A stretch of DNA of 19,394 nt, taken from NCBI GenBank assembly GCA_045577075.1, contig JAZNHR010000027.1, positions 1 through 19,394 on the forward strand, in the 5' to 3' direction. The position numbers and the translations under genes are program-made. The notes below the pieces were generated by a model. The model saw only the letters and a list, made by a program, of their open reading frames with translations. It was not told where the DNA came from and searched no databases. The DNA is from SIG447 sp045577075. Lineage in GTDB: Bacteria; Bacillota; Clostridia; UMGS1883; UMGS1540. Shown here piece by piece: positions 1-6,390 of this stretch (the stretch's first letter is position 1; every line of letters begins with the position of its first letter).

Positions 1-161
1 ACCGTATGCGAAATTGATGCTCATTTCAGGCATAATTATTTGAATCACAAGACCACGCGCCGTCATCAAAAATATAATTAAAAATTACTAAAATTCAAAA
101 TTGATGCTCTGAAATTTGATTTTGAAACACAAAAATTTTTAATGATTAAAAAATAAGAAGT

Positions 162-184
162 GGCTCAAACGCAGTGTTTGAGCC
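162..184. repeat. Perfect 9-bp stem hairpin
   Basis: GGCTCAAAC (162-170) and GTTTGAGCC (176-184) pair perfectly around a 5-nt loop. Read leftward, a T-rich stretch follows a few bases after the stem (complement of 147-155), so it could act as a weak leftward terminator behind the tRNA unit. It may equally mark the end of a gene beyond the window. Confidence 0.45.
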
Positions 185-200
185 GAAATCACATAGGGCA

Positions 201-227
201 TCCCGCAAAATCATAGATTTTGTGGGA
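201..227. repeat. 12-bp stem hairpin with 3-nt loop
   Basis: TCCCGCAAAATC (201-212) pairs with GATTTTGTGGGA (216-227), with one G:T wobble and the loop ATA. No T tract follows on either strand, so it is not a standard terminator. Its role is unknown. Confidence 0.4.
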
Positions 228-265
228 AAAAGGAGGAACTGTGAAGCGGGTGACTGATTTTTTGC

Positions 266-297
266 AAAAAAAATCGGAACAAGCGAAACTTGTTCCG
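266..297 (-). terminator. Rho-independent terminator of the tRNA-Ala/tRNA-Trp unit
   Basis: Read leftward, the stem CGGAACAAG/CTTGTTCCG (275-297, loop of 5) is followed by one A and eight T (complement of 266-273). It lies immediately after the 3' end of tRNA-Trp, as expected for the end of this unit. Confidence 0.85.
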
Positions 298-301
298 ACA
301 T

Positions 302-377
302 TGGCAGGGGCAGTAGGATTTGAACCCACGACTTACAGTTTTGGAGACTGTCGCTCTACCAGCTGAACTATACCCCT
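302..377 (-). tRNA. tRNA-Trp (CCA anticodon)
   Basis: On the reverse strand the acceptor stem AGGGGTA pairs with TGCCCCT. The anticodon loop CTCCAAA has a five-base-pair stem, and the T arm reads GTGGG-TTCAAAT-CCTAC. The loop places anticodon CCA, which reads UGG (Trp). The discriminator base is G, and the terminal CCA is encoded (complement of 302-304). It is the second gene of a two-tRNA unit, 34 bp after tRNA-Ala. Confidence 0.95.
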
Positions 378-392
378 GTATTACAATAAAAC

Positions 393-409
393 GCCCGCAT
401 ACCGCGGGC
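393..409 (-). terminator. Terminator-like hairpin between the two tRNAs
   Basis: In the 34-bp spacer, GCCCGC (393-398) and GCGGGC (404-409) form a perfect GC-only stem with a 5-nt loop. Read leftward it is followed by GTTTTATTG. The stem is short and the T run is interrupted, so this may be a partial terminator, a processing site or both. Confidence 0.45.
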
Positions 410-411
410 AA

Positions 412-487
<76 letters not shown>

Positions 488-499
488 ATGACTTTGTAT

Positions 500-528
500 A
501 TTCTAACATAAAAAGCCGCTTTTGTCAA
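500..528 (-). promoter_or_regulatory. Sigma-A promoter of tRNA-Ala/tRNA-Trp
   Basis: Reverse strand: -35 TTGACA (523-528), 17-bp spacer, -10 TAGAAT (500-505) preceded by TGT as an extended -10. Long A and T runs lie just upstream (about 529-557) and could act as an UP element. The rest of the 488-661 spacer holds only AT-rich sequence and the opposing tRNA-Thr promoter. Confidence 0.85.
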
Positions 529-615
529 GAAAAACTTTTTTTTTTTTAAAAAAATTATTACTGCCATTTCATTTCCAAAATAAGATAAAATTTTTTGTAT
601 ACTTTAAAAAAATGC

Positions 616-644
616 TTGACAAAGGGGAGAAAACGTGCTATACT
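616..644 (+). promoter_or_regulatory. Sigma-A promoter of tRNA-Thr
   Basis: -35 TTGACA (616-621), exactly 17 bp, then -10 TATACT (639-644). The tRNA begins 18 nt after the -10 box, as expected for a stable-RNA promoter with a short leader. Confidence 0.9.
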
Positions 645-661
645 ATACGAGTGTTAGAAAT

Positions 662-737
<76 letters not shown>

Positions 738-740
738 AAG

Positions 741-770
741 AATCCTCATTCGGAAGAATGAGGATTTTTT
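741..770 (+). terminator. Rho-independent terminator of tRNA-Thr
   Basis: AATCCTCATT (741-750) pairs perfectly with AATGAGGATT (757-766) around a 6-nt loop, followed by TTTT. It starts 4 nt after the tRNA's CCA. Confidence 0.9.
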
Positions 771-849
771 ACATATTACCTCTTCACTATTCACTCTTAC
801 TTAGAAACAAGGATTTTTTGGAATGTAACAGGTAATATGTAAGAGTGAA
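769..849. repeat. Interleaved inverted repeats in a tRNA/operon spacer
   Basis: A 13-bp arm (769-781) has its exact reverse complement at 830-842. A second 10-bp arm (790-799) has its exact reverse complement at 840-849. The pairs interleave rather than nest, so they cannot form simple nested hairpins. The core ACATATTAC recurs at 898-906 in the loop region of the next terminator. No gene is visible. Confidence 0.6.
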
Positions 850-886
850 GAAGGTAAGAAAGCTTTTTTCACGTATTCTGCTTCGA

Positions 887-919
887 AAAAGCGCCTCACA
901 TATTACGTGAGGCGCTTTT
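887..919 (-). terminator. Terminator of the TIM-like/SIS/YjbQ operon (probably bidirectional)
   Basis: AAAAGCGCCTCAC (887-899) pairs with GTGAGGCGCTTTT (907-919), giving a 13-bp stem with a 7-nt loop. Its A/T ends allow termination on either strand. It sits 4 bp beyond the stop codon of the yjbQ-like gene. Confidence 0.88.
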
Positions 920-923
920 CAAA

Positions 924-1544
924 TTATCTCTTTTGCTGCAGGTCGTAATGAATGCTGTATGCCTTTTCTTCTTCAGTAAACTTGCGGAGCGTATTCACAA
1001 CTTCGCCGCCGTTCCATTTTCTGTCTTCTACATCCTCGGTTGTACCCATAACGGTAACGTTGAGCTGACGATGACGTGCACGTACATGATCCCAGTCAAT
1101 CATATAAATATGTGCAAATTCACCACCGTCTAAAATGCCGTCTTTAATCGTCATGGTTTCGCTTCTGCCAAAGAATACGCTGCGGAGGTGGCCGTCTGTG
1201 TTCATGCTGGTAAAGTTGCCGGGTTCGTCAACGTGTCTGCCAAACTGGAGATGAATCGGGCCCGGATGACGATACTGATGTTCTTCTGCAAAGTCCGGAA
1301 TCAACTTGCGCATGATGTCGAGAAGGTCATGCTGCAGATATTCGATGTCAAAAGAATCGAGGTCATGAGAGCATTCCTGCACCATAACGGAACAGGTGGT
1401 GTGGTGGGATACGATAGATACCGTACCGTTTTTAACACCGGAAGCCTTTACGATTTCCATAATTTCTTTAGAAACATCATGAAATGTGGGGATCCAACCT
1501 CTGGACTGCAGTTCCAATTCTTTCTGATACACTTTAAATTCCAT
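924..1544 (-). CDS. Long YjbQ/UPF0047 family protein
   Basis: A 206-residue protein of the YjbQ (UPF0047) family. Its E. coli member has weak thiamine-phosphate synthase activity, but the physiological role of the family is not settled. Visible family signatures are HHTTCSVMVQE (47-57), NTDGHLRS (115-122) and the closing strand VTVMG (163-167). Family members usually run about 135-145 residues. This one is longer because of extra sequence near 80-112 and a 39-residue tail after 167 rich in acidic and basic residues. The ATG follows AGGAGG with good spacing. It is the last gene of a three-gene leftward operon, 23 bp after the SIS gene and just before a strong terminator. Context suggests a job in sugar-phosphate metabolism rather than thiamine synthesis, since no thi gene is nearby. 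That is inference. Confidence 0.85.
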   Translation of the reverse strand: MEFKVYQKELELQSRGWIPTFHDVSKEIMEIVKASGVKNGTVSIVSHHTTCSVMVQECSHDLDSFDIEYLQHDLLDIMRKLIPDFAEEHQYRHPGPIHLQFGRHVDEPGNFTSMNTDGHLRSVFFGRSETMTIKDGILDGGEFAHIYMIDWDHVRARHRQLNVTVMGTTEDVEDRKWNGGEVVNTLRKFTEEEKAYSIHYDLQQKR

Positions 1545-1567
1545 ACTATAATTCCTCCTGTTTTAAA

Positions 1568-2164
1568 TTATTTTTTATTCAGCCTTTCACCCACGGCGCC
1601 GCCCGGATGAATTAAGGCGAATTGTTCGTTTTGGTAGTCGGTTTCTTCAATGAGTGCCGCCTGCAAAGCGTGGAAAATCATGCAGAGTGCGGTAGAAGAG
1701 GTGGTGCCCTGTGCGTTATACTTGTCCGTTTCTCGGTTTACGTATTGCTTTAGGACAACATCAGCACCTAAGGCGAGAGGCGATTCTAAATTTTCCGTAA
1801 TGGTAATGACGGAAACCTTCTTCTGCTTGCAGATGTCCAAAATGGGCAAAAGCTCCTTCGTTTTGCCGCCCCGAGAGGCAAAGACCATTACGTCTCCTTC
1901 CTGCAAAAATCCGGTTGCACCATGTACAGCCTCTGCAGGGGAAATAAAGCGGGAGGGACGTTCAATACAGCAAAGTAAATGGGAAAAATGCTGACACATA
2001 ATTCCTGAATGTCCACAGCCGCACGTACCGATTCTGTTTGCATCTTTCAGTAGGGCAACTGCTTTGGAAAATGCATCCTCGTCAAAAAACGAAAGCATTT
2101 CCATCAGACAGTCACTTTCAATTTTATAGGCGTTTTTTGCTGCCGCTAAACTTTCAGTTCTCAT
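1568..2164 (-). CDS. SIS-domain sugar-phosphate isomerase-like protein
   Basis: A 198-residue single SIS-domain protein, probably acting on a phosphosugar in the cytoplasm. An N-terminal helical region is followed by the sugar-phosphate-binding loop GCGHSG (49-54) and the second SIS signature SRGGKTKEL (97-105). Near the C-terminus HPGGAVGERL matches the motif seen in KdsD/GutQ-type arabinose-5-phosphate isomerases. Unlike those proteins it has no CBS domains, and no Kdo or lipopolysaccharide gene is near, so a Kdo role is unlikely. Its ATG overlaps the stop codon of the TIM-like gene (ATGA, 2161-2164), which implies translational coupling. The substrate cannot be read from the sequence. A ketose/aldose phosphate pair processed together with the TIM-like protein is the simplest idea. 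Confidence 0.85.
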   Translation of the reverse strand: MRTESLAAAKNAYKIESDCLMEMLSFFDEDAFSKAVALLKDANRIGTCGCGHSGIMCQHFSHLLCCIERPSRFISPAEAVHGATGFLQEGDVMVFASRGGKTKELLPILDICKQKKVSVITITENLESPLALGADVVLKQYVNRETDKYNAQGTTSSTALCMIFHALQAALIEETDYQNEQFALIHPGGAVGERLNKK

Positions 2165-2862
2165 GCGTGTAATTCATCCCATGCCTTTCGTAAATTATAG
2201 AGCATTTCCTCAACCATTGCATACGGGTCTGCCGCTTTGATAATACCGCTTGTAGAGCCCGTTGCCTGTGCACCGAGTTTAATTGTGTTGTAAACATCCT
2301 GACCATTTGAAATGCCGGCACCCTGCAGTACCATAATATCAGGGTTAATTTCGTTTACGGTTTTAATGGTGTCCAGCACGTAATTGGAGTCGCTGGTTTG
2401 GCCTGTGCCGATAAGCGCCGTGGGCTCTGCAACAATTAAGTTCGGGCCCATTTTGGCAATTGCCTTTACATCCTCAACAGTATCTGCACAAACGATGGTG
2501 CCAAGGCCCACTTCGTCTGCGCGCTTAATCGTTTTCTCAATTTCTTCAAAAGAAATCGGCTTTTCTGCGTGATTCAGCATGACACCTACAGCGCCTGCCG
2601 CTTTTACGGCTTCGGGCAGAACACTGCCGAGACCGCGACCTACAGGCAGAGAATCCATGTGCTGGGCAAATACCAAAATTCTCTCCGTGTTGTCTGCCAA
2701 AAGCTTAATGTCAGTATATTGGGGTGTTACAATGACATCCACATCATACTTGAGTGCCGTTTTATCAATCACCTTTGCAAGGGCAAGCATTTCCTCACCA
2801 TATAGGTATGCTTTCGGGCCGATTTCAAAAAAGGGCGGTTTAATCTGTAAACCTTTATACAT
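2161..2862 (-). CDS. Archaeal-type triosephosphate isomerase homologue with altered active site
   Basis: A 233-residue TIM-barrel protein. The length and motifs match the short archaeal-type triosephosphate isomerase group: FAQH (His68), LPEAVKAAGAVG (82-93), AEPTALIGTG (Glu146) and the phosphate-binding GAGISNGQDV. Catalytic Lys17, His68 and Glu146 are present. The Asn normally two residues before the Lys (N-x-K) is Gly here (GPK, 15-17). It is therefore either a divergent isomerase for another short sugar phosphate, such as a tetrulose phosphate as known for some TIM relatives, or a weakened TIM. The cell probably has a standard tpiA elsewhere, but that is not visible here. It is the first gene of the operon, with a consensus promoter and AAGGAG ahead of the ATG, and it overlaps the SIS gene by 4 bp. 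Confidence 0.82.
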   Translation of the reverse strand: MYKGLQIKPPFFEIGPKAYLYGEEMLALAKVIDKTALKYDVDVIVTPQYTDIKLLADNTERILVFAQHMDSLPVGRGLGSVLPEAVKAAGAVGVMLNHAEKPISFEEIEKTIKRADEVGLGTIVCADTVEDVKAIAKMGPNLIVAEPTALIGTGQTSDSNYVLDTIKTVNEINPDIMVLQGAGISNGQDVYNTIKLGAQATGSTSGIIKAADPYAMVEEMLYNLRKAWDELHA

Positions 2863-2895
2863 TTTCTACACTCCTTTTTGTTTCGATGTATCCCC

Positions 2896-2924
2896 ATTTT
2901 ACCATGAATTTCCTGCGTTGTCAA
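2896..2924 (-). promoter_or_regulatory. Sigma-A promoter of the TIM-like/SIS/YjbQ operon
   Basis: Reverse strand: -35 TTGACA (2919-2924), 17-bp spacer, -10 TAAAAT (2896-2901). Transcription would start near 2889, giving a leader of about 27 nt before the TIM-like ATG. The -35 lies 21 bp from the upstream operon's terminator stem, so the two units are separate. Confidence 0.85.
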
Positions 2925-2945
2925 TAGCTATTTGTCGTAAAACAG

Positions 2946-2977
2946 AAATACCGTCCCAAGACTTTGGGGCGGTATTT
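2946..2977 (-). terminator. Terminator of the yqfC-ybeY operon
   Basis: AAATACCGTCCCAA (2946-2959) pairs with TTGGGGCGGTATTT (2964-2977) with one G:T wobble and a 4-nt loop. Read leftward the stem ends in TATTT and is followed by CTGTTTT. It lies 20 bp after the ybeY stop. Confidence 0.8.
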
Positions 2978-2997
2978 ATAAGTACTACAAAATCTTT

Positions 2998-3447
2998 TTA
3001 TGTGTTTGTTTCTTCGCGCATAAGCTTTAGCCGCATTAAAATTTTCTCTTCCATTTTGCGCATTTCCAGACGGTCCTCTTCTTCAATATGGTCATAGCCG
3101 TAAAGATGCAGCATGGAATGGACGGTCAAAAAGCCGATTTCCCGTGCTGTGCTGTGCCCGTAGCTTTGGGCCTGTTCATAGGCTTTTTCGAGGGAGAGCA
3201 CAATGTCGCCGAGGAGGGGGGAGTCATCTTCCATGGGGAAGGACAAAACGTCCGTTTCCCGGTCGATGTTTCGCCACTGGGCATTCAGCTCCCGAATCGC
3301 ACTGTTATCACAAATCAAAACGGAAACTTCGCATGTTTCCCCGCCCATTTCCCGTACTGCGCCCCGAATACTTTTTTTGATGATACGGCGCACTGCAAAG
3401 GAAGCGGGGAGAATGCTTTGCTCATTTCGTATCCGAATTTTCACCAT
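2998..3447 (-). CDS. ybeY: Endoribonuclease YbeY (16S rRNA maturation)
   Basis: A 149-residue YbeY, the single-strand endoribonuclease used in 16S rRNA 3'-end maturation and ribosome quality control. The metal site HxxxHxxxxxH is present as HSMLHLYGYDH (His110, His114, His120), and the conserved TDVLSFP stretch is at 65-71. I place the start at 3447, where the ATG follows AAAGGAG by 9 nt. The open frame extends 26 codons further upstream, but that segment lies inside pgpH and does not look like YbeY. The gene overlaps pgpH by 26 bp and is the last gene of the operon, as in the Bacillus yqfG position. dgkA, cdd and era, which often follow it, are absent here. Confidence 0.95.
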   Translation of the reverse strand: MVKIRIRNEQSILPASFAVRRIIKKSIRGAVREMGGETCEVSVLICDNSAIRELNAQWRNIDRETDVLSFPMEDDSPLLGDIVLSLEKAYEQAQSYGHSTAREIGFLTVHSMLHLYGYDHIEEEDRLEMRKMEEKILMRLKLMREETNT

Positions 3448-5419
3448 TTGCTTTATTCTCCTTTGTTTTGTCTGTTTCCGGGTATTTAATCCGGCTGTGG
3501 AAATAGCCGCAGAACACGTGTACAAATGCGGCCTCTATTGTCTCCAGGTCACGAAGGGTAAGACCGCTTTCGCCCATTTGTCCGTCCGCAAGCTTGCCTT
3601 GCAGGATTTTCTGCACCATATCTCGAATGGAGGTCTCATCCTTTTGCTCCAGAGAACGGACGGCGGCTTCTACCGAGTCAGCAAGCATAACGATAGCTTC
3701 TTCTCTTGTACTGGGACGGGGCCCTCTATAACGGAATTTACTTTCGTCCACATCTCCTTCGCTTTCAATCTTAGCTTTATGGTAGAAGAATGCGGTGAGA
3801 GTCGTTCCGTGATGCGACGCGATAATACTTCGAATTGCACCCGGCAGTCGGTGCTGGCGTGCAAGCTCCGAGCCTTCTTTTACATGCGAGAGAATGACGG
3901 AGGCACTGAGTACCGGACTCATTTTATCGTGTGGATTTTCCGCATACTGGTTTTCTTTAAAATATTGTGGGCGGCGAAGCTTGCCCACATCATGGTAATA
4001 TGCCCCCGTTCGTGCCAGCAGGGCATTACCGCCCACGGCTTCGCAAGCTGCCTCCGCAAGATTCCCCACCATCAGGCTGTGGTGGTACGTACCCGGTGCT
4101 TCTGTTAAAAGTCGCTTTAGAAGGGGCTGGTCAGGATTGGCAAGCTCCAGAAGTTTAAATGGCGTGGTAACGTCAAATGCATATTCCCAAAACGGCAATG
4201 TGCCGATAATAAAGACAGAACTTATAGCCCCCGAGGCAAGGCCATAGACGCCGCGCATGAGTGCCCCTTTGATCTCCAGCCCTTCAATGACTGCAATGGC
4301 AAAATAAAGGGCAAATTGGCAGAGGGACTGTATCAGTGCGGAAAACACAAGGGTATGGCGCATGCCGGCCCTTGTAAAGACAAAGGCGGAAAGCGTGCCG
4401 CTTAACATTAAACAGGAAAGGCAGTAAATGTCCCCCTCGAAAATTAAAACGGCTATAATGGAAATAACAACGTTATAGGTAATGGCAAAGCGAATGTCTA
4501 GAAGTATAGCGATTAGAGCCGTGCCTGCAATGATAGGCAGAAGATAGGGGCTTACCGTTTTCGCAATGCCGGCAGAGCTTAAGAGAATAGACAGGGCGAA
4601 AATAATGGCAATCATGAGAAGCAAGCCATCGTTTTTCAGGCACTCGTGGGCATACCGCCGCATGTAGAGGTACAAAACGGCAAAGCAAGCGATGACGAGG
4701 AGAATGGCACCGATAATGCTGAGAGTATGTATTTTGGCGTCCCCCGCCTTGACCATGCCAAGGGCAAGCAAAACTTCGTACTGTGCCTGAGTTACGATAT
4801 CCCCTTTTCGCACAATAATCTGGTTCGCCTTATACATGACGGGCTCCACGCTTGCCCGAAGCTTTTGCCGGGCTTGCTCTGTTTTTTCCGGGCTGTGAAT
4901 TTTGTTTTCCCGAAGTGCCATCTCCAGCACCTGCACGGCAAGACTGAGATGCTGCGTCGATTCCGAAAGATGGGGCTTTGCTGCTTCAATCGCGGCATTT
5001 CGGTCAATAACGCCGTTTTCAAGCATGGCACTGAGTTCCTGCGTCAGTAGAGCAGTAAAGGCAGCGTAGGTCGAATCCTCCATGTCCAGAAAGGGCTGTA
5101 TCTGTATACCGCTGATTTCTGACTGGTGAAAAGGGCCGAACAGCGTGCGCTGCGAAGAAACGCCGTCAAAAAAGTTTTTCAGCGCGTCCCTCGATTCGTT
5201 TGTTAAATCCGTGGAAATATCATATTTTTCTTGTAGACCTTCTTCTGCCTCGGCACGCCGCTTTTCCGTGGTAAGCTCGTCCACAATCTCTCGTGGCGCA
5301 TAAATATCCGCACTTGCCGTTTTGCCGGCGGCGATGTCATACTGGGTAGGCCGGAGACCTGCAATCACCAGCAGGAGCGTCACAACAAAGGAAACCAAAG
5401 TAATAATAAGTTTCTTCAT
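3422..5419 (-). CDS. pgpH: PgpH-type membrane HD cyclic-di-AMP phosphodiesterase (YqfF)
   Basis: A 665-residue member of the 7TMR-HD family (Bacillus YqfF, Listeria PgpH), which hydrolyses c-di-AMP. In order: an N-terminal membrane anchor (about 4-21), an extracytoplasmic region rich in charged helices (about 25-230), seven hydrophobic segments between about 232 and 410, and a cytoplasmic HD phosphohydrolase domain. Metal ligands visible are His447 (TYHHSL), His476-Asp477 (YYHDVGK), His512, His536-His537 and Asp581. The total is slightly shorter than the roughly 710-725 residues of well-studied members, mostly in the extracellular part. The ATG follows GAGGGG at suitable spacing. The gene starts 11 bp after phoH, and its 3' end overlaps ybeY. 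Confidence 0.93.
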   Translation of the reverse strand: MKKLIITLVSFVVTLLLVIAGLRPTQYDIAAGKTASADIYAPREIVDELTTEKRRAEAEEGLQEKYDISTDLTNESRDALKNFFDGVSSQRTLFGPFHQSEISGIQIQPFLDMEDSTYAAFTALLTQELSAMLENGVIDRNAAIEAAKPHLSESTQHLSLAVQVLEMALRENKIHSPEKTEQARQKLRASVEPVMYKANQIIVRKGDIVTQAQYEVLLALGMVKAGDAKIHTLSIIGAILLVIACFAVLYLYMRRYAHECLKNDGLLLMIAIIFALSILLSSAGIAKTVSPYLLPIIAGTALIAILLDIRFAITYNVVISIIAVLIFEGDIYCLSCLMLSGTLSAFVFTRAGMRHTLVFSALIQSLCQFALYFAIAVIEGLEIKGALMRGVYGLASGAISSVFIIGTLPFWEYAFDVTTPFKLLELANPDQPLLKRLLTEAPGTYHHSLMVGNLAEAACEAVGGNALLARTGAYYHDVGKLRRPQYFKENQYAENPHDKMSPVLSASVILSHVKEGSELARQHRLPGAIRSIIASHHGTTLTAFFYHKAKIESEGDVDESKFRYRGPRPSTREEAIVMLADSVEAAVRSLEQKDETSIRDMVQKILQGKLADGQMGESGLTLRDLETIEAAFVHVFCGYFHSRIKYPETDKTKENKANGENSDTK

Positions 5420-5430
5420 TCGAATCCCCT

Positions 5431-6390
5431 CTACTTTCGTTTGTTTCCGTTTTTCTCATAGGCGTCAATGATTTTTTGTACCAGCGGATGACGGGCGACG
5501 TCTTTTGCCGTCAATGTTACAAAGGAAATGCCTTCAATGTTCTTTAGAATGGGAATTACATCCCGAAGTCCCGAACGTTTACCGTCGGGCAGATCAATCT
5601 GTGTAATATCGCCGGTAATAATGGCTTTGGAACCAAAGCCGATACGGGTGAGAAACATTTTCATCTGTTCCGGCGTTGTGTTTTGCGCTTCATCCAGGAT
5701 TATAAAAGCGTCATCAAGCGTTCTGCCGCGCATGTAGGCAAGGGGCGCAACCTCAATTAAGCCGCGTTCAAAATATTTGAGGTAGCTTTCCGTTCCCAGC
5801 ATATCGCTTAGCGCGTCATAAAGCGGCCGCAGATAGGGATCTACCTTGTTTTGCAAATCACCCGGCAAAAACCCAAGTTTTTCACCTGCTTCTACCGCGG
5901 GGCGGGTTAAGATAATGCGGCTTGCCTGCTTTTTTCGGAAAGCGTCTACCGCAAGAGCCACGGCAAGATACGTTTTGCCCGTACCTGCCGGGCCGATGCC
6001 AAAGGTAACGGTGCTGTTTTTAATACAGTCTACGTACGTTTTCTGTCCCAGGGTTTTGGCTTTAATAGGCTTGCCTTTTGCAGTGATACAGACGTAATTT
6101 TCCCCCAGGTCCTTTGCGGAGAAGGTAATACCATCCTCTGCCATGGTGATGGCATAGCGCACATCCTGTTCCGAAAGTCCTTCGCCCTTTTCCAAAATAC
6201 CGCGCAGGTTTTCAAAAACATACATGGCTTTCTGGGTGTTCAAATCGTCTCCTAAGACCTTAATAACACCTTCTCTTGTAATGAGCTGTACGTCCAGCTC
6301 CTTCTCAATGAGCAGCAAGTTTTTGTCAAACGCCCCGAAAAACTCCGAGGGGTTTTCTATGCCGTTTATGTCAAAATATCTCTCCGTCAT
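5431..6390 (-). CDS. phoH: PhoH-like ATPase (YbeZ/PhoH family)
   Basis: A 319-residue cytoplasmic P-loop ATPase of the PhoH family, usually encoded beside ybeY and thought to assist RNA metabolism. The N-terminal 100 residues form the family's KH-like region. Walker A is GPAGTGKT (133-140) and Walker B is IILDEAQ (230-236). The family stretches LTRPAVEAGEKLGFLPGD (161-178) and TGDITQIDLP are intact. I choose the ATG at 6390, preceded by GGAGG at 10-nt spacing. The open frame continues 16 codons upstream inside yqfD without family similarity. It overlaps the yqfD 3' end by 20 bp, consistent with coupled translation. Confidence 0.95.
   Translation of the reverse strand: MTERYFDINGIENPSEFFGAFDKNLLLIEKELDVQLITREGVIKVLGDDLNTQKAMYVFENLRGILEKGEGLSEQDVRYAITMAEDGITFSAKDLGENYVCITAKGKPIKAKTLGQKTYVDCIKNSTVTFGIGPAGTGKTYLAVALAVDAFRKKQASRIILTRPAVEAGEKLGFLPGDLQNKVDPYLRPLYDALSDMLGTESYLKYFERGLIEVAPLAYMRGRTLDDAFIILDEAQNTTPEQMKMFLTRIGFGSKAIITGDITQIDLPDGKRSGLRDVIPILKNIEGISFVTLTAKDVARHPLVQKIIDAYEKNGNKRK

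Larger units (their letters stand above)
1..301. other. AT-rich left edge without a supported gene
   Basis: I see no convincing gene here. Two short open stretches run to the window edge: a forward one ending at a TAA at 79-81 and a reverse one starting at an ATG at 66-64. Neither has a ribosome binding site that would make it credible. The segment holds a 12-bp direct repeat (11-22 and 98-109), a 9-bp stem hairpin at 162-184, a 12-bp stem hairpin at 201-227 and the tRNA terminator at 266-297. Part of a gene lying outside the window cannot be excluded. Confidence 0.5.

Noticed and set aside
3448..3525. Upstream start of ybeY giving 26 more residues
   Set aside because: The extension lies inside pgpH and is not YbeY-like. 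The ATG at 3447 has AAAGGAG at good spacing and matches the family start.
3203..4108. A 301-codon forward open frame
   Set aside because: It lies antisense to ybeY and pgpH, which have clear family motifs and ribosome binding sites. The forward translation shows no recognisable domain.
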